From positions 124,001 to 188,000 of the forward strand of contig CAWHBO010000008.1 in the NCBI GenBank assembly GCA_963827735.1: DNA of 64,000 bases, given 5' to 3'. The notes under the pieces are model-generated. The model was not told where the DNA came from and did no database searches. It saw only the letters and a list, made by a program, of their open reading frames with translations. Positions 59,001 to 64,000 of this stretch are shown piece by piece. Position 1 is the stretch's first letter. Every line of letters begins with the position of its first letter. The translations under genes and the position numbers were made by a program. This DNA comes from CAWHBO01 sp963827735 (GTDB taxonomy: Bacteria; Patescibacteriota; Patescibacteriia; Patescibacteriales; UBA12075).

Positions 59001-62000
59001 TGCAATCAAGCAGACTGACAGAATTTGAGGGATCGTTATTTTCTAAAATATAAAGAGTTGACGGCTCAAGAAAAACCGTTTGGATAAAAAATGTTGCCGA
59101 AGGGTTCCAGCCATCTTCGCAGTCAACTCCATCCCCGACCGGCGCAGTGGCATCAACTCCGTCAATATCACTGCAGTCGGAATTGATGATGAGGTTGGAA
59201 GCTTGCCGGGAAACCGGGTCAATGTATTCTTCGCATCCTGATTTGGCCGCGGGACAAAGTCCGGCCCAATTGTACGTGCCGTCCGTTCCCGGCTGATAAA
59301 CTTCATTGTTTGCTCCGCCCGGGCCGAAGGTCTTATCAGGAAAAGAGACGCAGGGGTAATCCTGCGGGTCAGCAATGCAAGGAATTCCAGAAGCGCAATC
59401 TGCGTCCTTGAGGCAAATCGGGTCGCTGTCATCAACTTCGCCGGATGGAAGATCAACATCACAGCGCTTCATCTTCTGCTTGAACCAACCCCAGTCTTCA
59501 GAGCCGGTTTCTTGACGATATTCGCAGACCTGATATCCCGGATCTTTGAAAAAGAAAGAGTCGCTTGAGCCGCCGATCCACTGCTCACAGCCGTTCTGCT
59601 CAAAAGAGCACATCGCGGAGTCATACGAATCAGGATCGTTTTTCAAGAAAACGCCGGTATAAAAAACATTGGTGGTATATCCGCTCGGCTTACCCAGACG
59701 CTGGCAGCCTTTTTTGTCGCTGTTGCATTGCTTGTCTGAATCGTAAACCACATACTCCAAAGAATCAGCCGGCACAGCCGTACAATCAGTGCCGTCGCTT
59801 AAGTCGCAGATGTTATCGCCGTTATCATCATTCCAAGCCTGGCTTTGATACCCGGAAGAATTGTGCGTATCAATCATGACTTCGCACCCCACGGCCGAGT
59901 CGGAACAAAGACTGGTAAAGTCGTGAAGATATGAAACTTTTTTATCTTCGTCTGTATATTTTTCGCATCCCAAGTTTTGGTGCGGCCCGACGAATGTCCC
60001 AAAAATGTCCCTGAGGCAAGCGCCCGGCACGTTCCACGGGCTTTGTTTGATAAGATAAAACCGATCAACGATTTCAACCAGCTTGATGCTGTCAATTTTG
60101 AAATTAACGCTAGCCGTGATGGAAAGCACATCTTGATCGGAAATCTCATAATCGCTGTCCGCATTGTTGAGTCTTGCCAGATTGAATTCATAAATCCTCC
60201 AATCCGTTCCCAAGTTGGAGGCAGGAGCGGAAACCGCGAACGGAATCTGCTCACCGGTCGTTGAACCAAGATAAATCGGCCCGAGTGTTCCGCCCAGATC
60301 TCCTTTGGCCAGAAAGCTGATGACATAAGCGCTATCCTTACCAAGCATTGTGCCCAGTTCCAAATTTATCATATGGCCGCCGCCGCTAACGTACAACGAA
60401 TGCCCGCCGACAATCAAAGAATCGTTGGATGGATTGGCGGCGTCCAAATCCCCTGTCCAGTCCTGATTGGTTCCGGTTTCAAAGCTATGATTGATGACTT
60501 GCAGCATGTTGCCTCCGGCACTGCCGGAATACTCCCGGCATCCGGCCGCATTGGCGCCGCAGACTTTTCCTTCGTTGGGAATCGCCATATACACGCAAGC
60601 TTGCTGTTCCACATTCCAGGCTCCGCCGTTCTTGCAGACAAAACACTGCGTTAAAGAAGGATTCCAGCACGCGTGATCGCCTTCCGCAGCCGCGTCCAAG
60701 CACAAACTTCCGCAAGAACCAGCGTCGGCTATGCTTTCATCAACATTTTTTTCCGTGCGCCGGTACGGATGGCAATCATCGGAACAACTTATGGTCTTTG
60801 AATATAAATGATAAAAAATGTCGCCTGATTTGTTATAAAACTCGCGGCAGTCGGAATTGTAGCCGGGATTGGCCTGAGGCAGATTGTAAATCGTGATGTT
60901 GCATTCAGCGCTATCATCTTCCGTTACCGCCGGATCGCCGCCGACAGCGTCCGCTTCCAAGGAAAACACCTTGAGCTGATAGCCTGATTCGGAAGAACCC
61001 TCCCAAGTGTAAAATTCAGAGCAAGCGCCATCCGGTTTGCGGCATTGTCTCATCTCGGAATAATACTCCAACGCCTCGGCTCCGGAACCGAGCTTATCAA
61101 GATTGGTAAACTCATCACAACCGGCCGATTCAGCCGAGCAGATCTTTTCATTTTTGGGTATAAGAAGCGCAGTGCGCCCGGAGTCAAAAACGCTTTCGGT
61201 CTGCAAATAATCATCATACCCGACGCATTGCGACGGGCATTGGTCTTGATTTTCAACTTTGGCCGGCACGCTCATCTTGCTGTCTGTACCGGTATAAAGC
61301 TTGCAACCGACCTCCGTGAAGGTGCAGGTGCGGACAAAACTTCCGCAAGCCAGCGGATCATCGGTGCCGTCACAGCCCAGATAATCCGGAGCCAGTTTCT
61401 CATACACGAGGCCGTTACCGCGATAATTGGAATACGCAGTAGCAATGGCTCCCGCTTCCAGCTTGATGGCATCAACCACGCACGGGGCGGGAAGGGAAAA
61501 ATTCACATCATTTTGCGAAGCGGACGGAAGATAATTTTTTGTTACCGAAAAGAAAGCCCAATCATGGCCCGCCGCCACGGAGGTGGTGGCGCCGTCCATT
61601 TCCGCCGTTCCGGCGCAATCTCTGGCGTAAAAAGACAAAGTATAGCTTTTTCCTGACACTTCATAATCAGCCGGTCCCACCGCTTCGTTCCATGTAAGCG
61701 CGGCGCTTAAAACCAAAGACGTATCGCCGCTGTACACTTCAGCGGTGGTGGCATCGCCTCCGGGTATCACTCCCCAATACGGGAAATTCGCGGGAGCGCC
61801 GGTATAATCTTCGTCAAAACCGGAATTTTTAAGCAAATTGGCTCCGAGCCCGGCTGACAGCCGGATGAATTCATGGCAGCCTTCCGATTCCGATTCGCAA
61901 GCGTCCGCGTCCGCATCAAGATAGATCTTATCGCCGCCGCTGGCCGTACAGGTAAACCGGCTATCCTCCCAATCATAATCTTCACAAAAATCCCTGCATC

Positions 62001-63804
62001 CGGCAGTATCCGCGGTACAGGAGCCGAAGTCCAAAGTATTTTTAAGGAGTGAAATGCTTTTTTTATCTTTGTTAAAAAAAGTCTCGCAGGAATTGTATAT
62101 CGGTTCGCAGGTGGCTGAATCAAACTCCCAACCCTGTTTTTCCTCCGTGCAGTATCCGTAAGCCTGGCACACACCCTTGCTGTCTTCCTTGATACAGGAC
62201 TGCTCGTCCGCGCAGTACTCTTCATTTCTGGAAATTATCCTCTGGCTGACCATGCCCGTGTTTTTATCGTTTTTACCGGCGATTTGCTCTGATTCAATTT
62301 CCGGTCCGGCGCCTTCACGGCGGCAGTAATTCTGAGGAGACGTTAAGACCCAGTTCGGATCAACGAGCCCTCGGCACCAGTTATCGCCCGCATCTTCTGA
62401 GGCGAAACAATCAAGCAGGTTTTGCAGATTTTTCGTGCCGCCGATCGCGCCGACATGATCTTTGATATACTGCGCCGCCACTTCCCAACCAACCGGCAGA
62501 ATCCGAAATTTTCGCAAAATGATCATGGAGCGATACGGGTAGCCTTCTTGATAGCTTGGTTCCAAGCCATTGCTGGAAAAACCAAACACGCCGTTCTTGT
62601 TGAGATAACCCGCATCCACCGCCTCCTGAACTGTCATTTCTTCAGAAACGGCCTGCCGGAAATTGTCGGTGATAACGCATTCCGTCGGTCCGGCTTTTTC
62701 CGGGGTCGGACATAAAGTCAATTTTGTTAAAACATCATAACTCCCGGTTTCTTTGAATTTCGGCTCAAGAATTTCCCGGAATTTCTCCTTGGCCCCCGTG
62801 ATCCCGCCGCTATACGGAGCCGCATCCTCGTCCAGCCAACTCAAGTCTCCGTCAAAGGGATTGGTTACCGATCGTTTGTTGGAACCCAAATTCTGCAATT
62901 TTGATTTGATAAGCGTGATCGCATATTGATTCAAAAAAGTGTTGGCGGCGTCAATCAGCGCATCCCCTGTATATTGCCCCAAAGTGTATTTTGCTCCATT
63001 AAACGTATCTCCTAATTCAAGCTTGGCCAGTCCCGGAGCTGACTTCTTCAATCCGTCAATACCGGTGATATCAATGAATCCTTCCGTTTCTTTTCTGTTT
63101 GCTTCTGCTTCTTCAACTGCCGCATTCATATCCTCAGCTATTCCGGTCTGCAGAGTCAAAGCAATCCCCAAATCGCTTTGATTTGGATCAAACATGCCTT
63201 GGAATTTTCTTAAAAAATCTTTTTCGTTAAGCGACTTCATCTTCTCGTATTCACTGGTCCAATTCTTTGCCATCTCTGTAAAAGTACATTCCGGTTTTTC
63301 TCTGATGCGCTCGGCATTGAGGCCCATGCCGATCTTTAAAGTAACATCAAAATTCGGCTCGCATAAATTGAATTGTCCGGTGCCGTCTCCGCCAATTCCG
63401 TTTCTGCCCAATTCCTCAAGAAAGGTTCCGGCCGCGTTATCAGCCGCATTGCCCAAAAACTCCCCCCAGCCTTCGGTATAAAAAAGCGGCTTCTGGCCTT
63501 TGTTGCCGGAAGCCAGATAGGTGGCGGAGTCATACGCCAAATTGTTAAGCACGGTCCTGATGGCGCTACCCAAAGCTTTGGAGCCGGCCTTATCCAGCAT
63601 TACCTGCTTGTTATCCCAGGCAGTTTTGGCAGCAGCTGATATTTTGTCCCAAATGGTGCTGAGTGTCGTCAACATGGCATGAGGGATGTCTTCAACCGGT
63701 ATGGCGTAAACGCTCTTGGCGCTTAAAGTAAAAACTGAAAAAGAAAAAACAGCGATTATGATAAAAAACTTTATTCTTTTTAAAAACCCAAAATTTTTAA
63801 GCAT
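56011..63804 (-). CDS. Giant Cys-rich exported protein (2597 residues)
   Basis: A signal peptide (about 1-33, KFFIIIAVFSFSVFTLSAKS then VYA) is followed by a helical N-terminal region (about 35-460) and then a long extracytoplasmic part with numerous cysteines. At least nine copies of C-x5-G-C are seen: CTADTAGC, CESESEGC, CTFTEVGC, CSAESAGC, CGANAAGC, CSDSAVGC, CNSDKKGC, CSFEQNGC, CPAAKSGC, mostly followed by an acidic and an aromatic residue. Between them lie at least three carbohydrate-binding-like beta-sandwich domains starting near NLLKNSGFDEDY, LQVINHSFETGTNQDW and FLEVNNGNFEF. A PKD-like strand (YAVDWGDNDYT) and a last Cys cluster (SADPNSCCCPADTACC) sit near the C-terminus. No clear C-terminal anchor. 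It heads the secretion-like locus. Probable role: large adhesin or surface fibre (inference). Confidence 0.8.
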   Translation of the reverse strand: MLKNFGFLKRIKFFIIIAVFSFSVFTLSAKSVYAIPVEDIPHAMLTTLSTIWDKISAAAKTAWDNKQVMLDKAGSKALGSAIRTVLNNLAYDSATYLASGNKGQKPLFYTEGWGEFLGNAADNAAGTFLEELGRNGIGGDGTGQFNLCEPNFDVTLKIGMGLNAERIREKPECTFTEMAKNWTSEYEKMKSLNEKDFLRKFQGMFDPNQSDLGIALTLQTGIAEDMNAAVEEAEANRKETEGFIDITGIDGLKKSAPGLAKLELGDTFNGAKYTLGQYTGDALIDAANTFLNQYAITLIKSKLQNLGSNKRSVTNPFDGDLSWLDEDAAPYSGGITGAKEKFREILEPKFKETGSYDVLTKLTLCPTPEKAGPTECVITDNFRQAVSEEMTVQEAVDAGYLNKNGVFGFSSNGLEPSYQEGYPYRSMIILRKFRILPVGWEVAAQYIKDHVGAIGGTKNLQNLLDCFASEDAGDNWCRGLVDPNWVLTSPQNYCRREGAGPEIESEQIAGKNDKNTGMVSQRIISRNEEYCADEQSCIKEDSKGVCQAYGYCTEEKQGWEFDSATCEPIYNSCETFFNKDKKSISLLKNTLDFGSCTADTAGCRDFCEDYDWEDSRFTCTASGGDKIYLDADADACESESEGCHEFIRLSAGLGANLLKNSGFDEDYTGAPANFPYWGVIPGGDATTAEVYSGDTSLVLSAALTWNEAVGPADYEVSGKSYTLSFYARDCAGTAEMDGATTSVAAGHDWAFFSVTKNYLPSASQNDVNFSLPAPCVVDAIKLEAGAIATAYSNYRGNGLVYEKLAPDYLGCDGTDDPLACGSFVRTCTFTEVGCKLYTGTDSKMSVPAKVENQDQCPSQCVGYDDYLQTESVFDSGRTALLIPKNEKICSAESAGCDEFTNLDKLGSGAEALEYYSEMRQCRKPDGACSEFYTWEGSSESGYQLKVFSLEADAVGGDPAVTEDDSAECNITIYNLPQANPGYNSDCREFYNKSGDIFYHLYSKTISCSDDCHPYRRTEKNVDESIADAGSCGSLCLDAAAEGDHACWNPSLTQCFVCKNGGAWNVEQQACVYMAIPNEGKVCGANAAGCREYSGSAGGNMLQVINHSFETGTNQDWTGDLDAANPSNDSLIVGGHSLYVSGGGHMINLELGTMLGKDSAYVISFLAKGDLGGTLGPIYLGSTTGEQIPFAVSAPASNLGTDWRIYEFNLARLNNADSDYEISDQDVLSITASVNFKIDSIKLVEIVDRFYLIKQSPWNVPGACLRDIFGTFVGPHQNLGCEKYTDEDKKVSYLHDFTSLCSDSAVGCEVMIDTHNSSGYQSQAWNDDNGDNICDLSDGTDCTAVPADSLEYVVYDSDKQCNSDKKGCQRLGKPSGYTTNVFYTGVFLKNDPDSYDSAMCSFEQNGCEQWIGGSSDSFFFKDPGYQVCEYRQETGSEDWGWFKQKMKRCDVDLPSGEVDDSDPICLKDADCASGIPCIADPQDYPCVSFPDKTFGPGGANNEVYQPGTDGTYNWAGLCPAAKSGCEEYIDPVSRQASNLIINSDCSDIDGVDATAPVGDGVDCEDGWNPSATFFIQTVFLEPSTLYILENNDPSNSVSLLDCNGVRVLLDDNTLDTARNEFDVPAGNRRLFLSGADTGCVVRRTYSGSAIRLKKAIIDYQKGVSLENDCNGLEEYDNGCVLFNQRKIVGGNGTYLDFQDNNRDVDLTITSQPRAPETGTLDNNDSRAIVKVKPDRECSEWLACRSFVKDDKGNNICFDIGLCDQIDDNGNCKSFLLSEQKNQIYSGYLGDKISNLSGYSKVGYDPVSSLDSDLYPLAAMKQEGEFLEVNNGNFEFASENKEPFGWKNNDEWSDNFYSVVDNPVDAQNEGTGYAPDGDNFLKVGAPYWVKSEDIDVIGGAPYSLTAYINTINLISGNAYINIQFSDAAGTVIPPEPFMEAPFGLNWVYRETNFSAPLNASRANIIIRASSTLAGNFYVDNITIRPTLKSSQNEIVSQSCRLYPDNSSKSCDYFEDSGVHKKGWWGYCLEYDRYPGNTDACLLWYPVAKVKNDGLAEEGAGYAGKIPVYYTLEGGTTIGYVYKHTFSLYDDDSHICNVTDSLCPVGYTFYHDEHDCGFQCWDHYCYCIPDGEGLVIADGSGDSHEATTRGNPTSVNDGWYPYNGEDLVVYNNFFDADDVEIENTNPYASYLCNPYPFTAGATSCTLTQEQYRSVFYNSSKVVSTVTPTGKNKYWAGRTYQGSEYMIPDLKFLYDASDAPFGSILPPAPANNPVEWDANDDLAGNQPVLYGSYGATKVNSGQVFQCDTEDYDCTHVTNSEMTNFPYNYINYAATPVNYASSRLKRIFAQSYDIWKWVWAGPDAGQYTQLEDTAAKGWSPPTDLCTSGVRPVYDSAGNSGNGSCATPVGNCFVCPGPTCDYCAVRPSVANIKMNGGLAGNVKVGASDFANITFNSIVDQEQLPMVMYAVDWGDNDYTVVSGVEMRRRSNLDNPHSLYHLYSFWDMKSKQSVDKGAENNTVFCGNPGERPVNNTGTEACADVCPSADPNSCCCPADTACCVTQAGVKIKDNWGWCSYDGASPLLCPKTNEYTEYPNWIMTTEY

Positions 63805-64000
63805 GAATTTTATATAATATTTAAAGAGTGCGAAAGCACAAAAATGATTTTATGTTAAAAAAATTTATAAGACCTATAAAATCACAAAAAACAAGCACCA
63901 AATAACAAATAAATTCAAAACACCAATAAACCAAATTCTAAACTTTTTGAATTTTGAAATTGTAATTTTGAAATTATTTGAAATTTGTGATTTGTTATTT
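63805..64000 (-). repeat. Upstream region of the giant gene and family D repeat (cut by window end)
   Basis: The gene-proximal part has a possible promoter (TTTGTG-17-TATTAT on the minus strand) and a GTGC-GAAA-GCAC hairpin (about 63827-63838). From about 63880, words AACAAATAAATTCAAAAC and GAATTTTGAAATTGTAATTT are a family D inverted repeat running to the window edge. Confidence 0.55.

Noticed and set aside
45510..63804. Integrated conjugative element
   Set aside because: No relaxase, coupling protein, integrase or attachment repeats were found; the locus looks chromosomal and lineage-typical.

Overview
The window looks like a chromosomal segment from a Candidate Phyla Radiation (Patescibacteria) bacterium, most likely of the Parcubacteria side; I cannot name the lineage. 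Reasons: the S10-spc ribosomal operon has S5 directly followed by L15 with no L30 gene, which is characteristic of this radiation; a VirB4/VirB6/PrgI locus of the kind seen in these genomes is present; several proteins are DUF5671-like or patescibacterial hypotheticals; and there are very large secreted Cys-rich and Ig-like proteins. TGA is used as a stop (for example at 9000-9002), so the code looks standard. Almost every gene lies on the minus strand.

Layout, low to high coordinates: (1) 1-6.3 kb: partial tRNA-Tyr, a stripped NtrC-like AAA+ protein, and a divergent pair of secreted surface proteins (cohesin/Ig-like, and fibronectin-type) with good divergent promoters, then tRNA-Thr. (2) 6.3-17.5 kb: housekeeping genes: a membrane TPR protein, fructose-bisphosphate aldolase and triosephosphate isomerase, a D-Ala-D-Ala carboxypeptidase, ScpA/ScpB, a nucleotidase, a membrane protein, AspRS, RecO, RuvX and methionine aminopeptidase. 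(3) 17.5-22.5 kb: three unrecognised small basic proteins and a MacB-type ABC transporter whose ATPase carries an unusual duplicated C-terminal module; this block separates map from secY. (4) 22.7-40 kb: one long ribosomal/translation cluster read rpsL-rpsG-(small membrane protein)-fusA-(small protein)-tuf-rpsJ-rplC-D-W-B-rpsS-rplV-rpsC-rplP-rpmC-rpsQ-rplN-rplX-rplE-rpsN-rpsH-rplF-rplR-rpsE-rplO-secY. The tuf gene is broken by three frameshifts although its amino-acid sequence is otherwise conserved. (5) 40-44.5 kb: M50 metalloprotease, rpmB (plus strand), and radA followed by a histidine kinase and a response regulator. (6) 44.6-63.8 kb: a type IV secretion-like locus: a 2597-residue Cys-rich exported protein, two membrane proteins (one VirB6-like), two unrecognised proteins, PrgI, a stand-alone TraC/VirB4 N-domain, VirB4, a possible VirB8-like protein and a DsbA-like oxidoreductase.

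The most unusual signal is not a gene. Many intergenic gaps are filled by AT-rich inverted or direct repeats of several unrelated sequence families, each built from degenerate short words, and a large share begin exactly at, or even supply, the stop codon of the upstream gene. Within the secretion locus these repeats occupy most of the spacers. A second coherent signal is the pairing of the giant Cys-rich exported protein (nine C-x5-G-C motifs) with a DsbA-like oxidoreductase in the same locus, suggesting that the locus exports and folds a large disulfide-stabilised surface structure.
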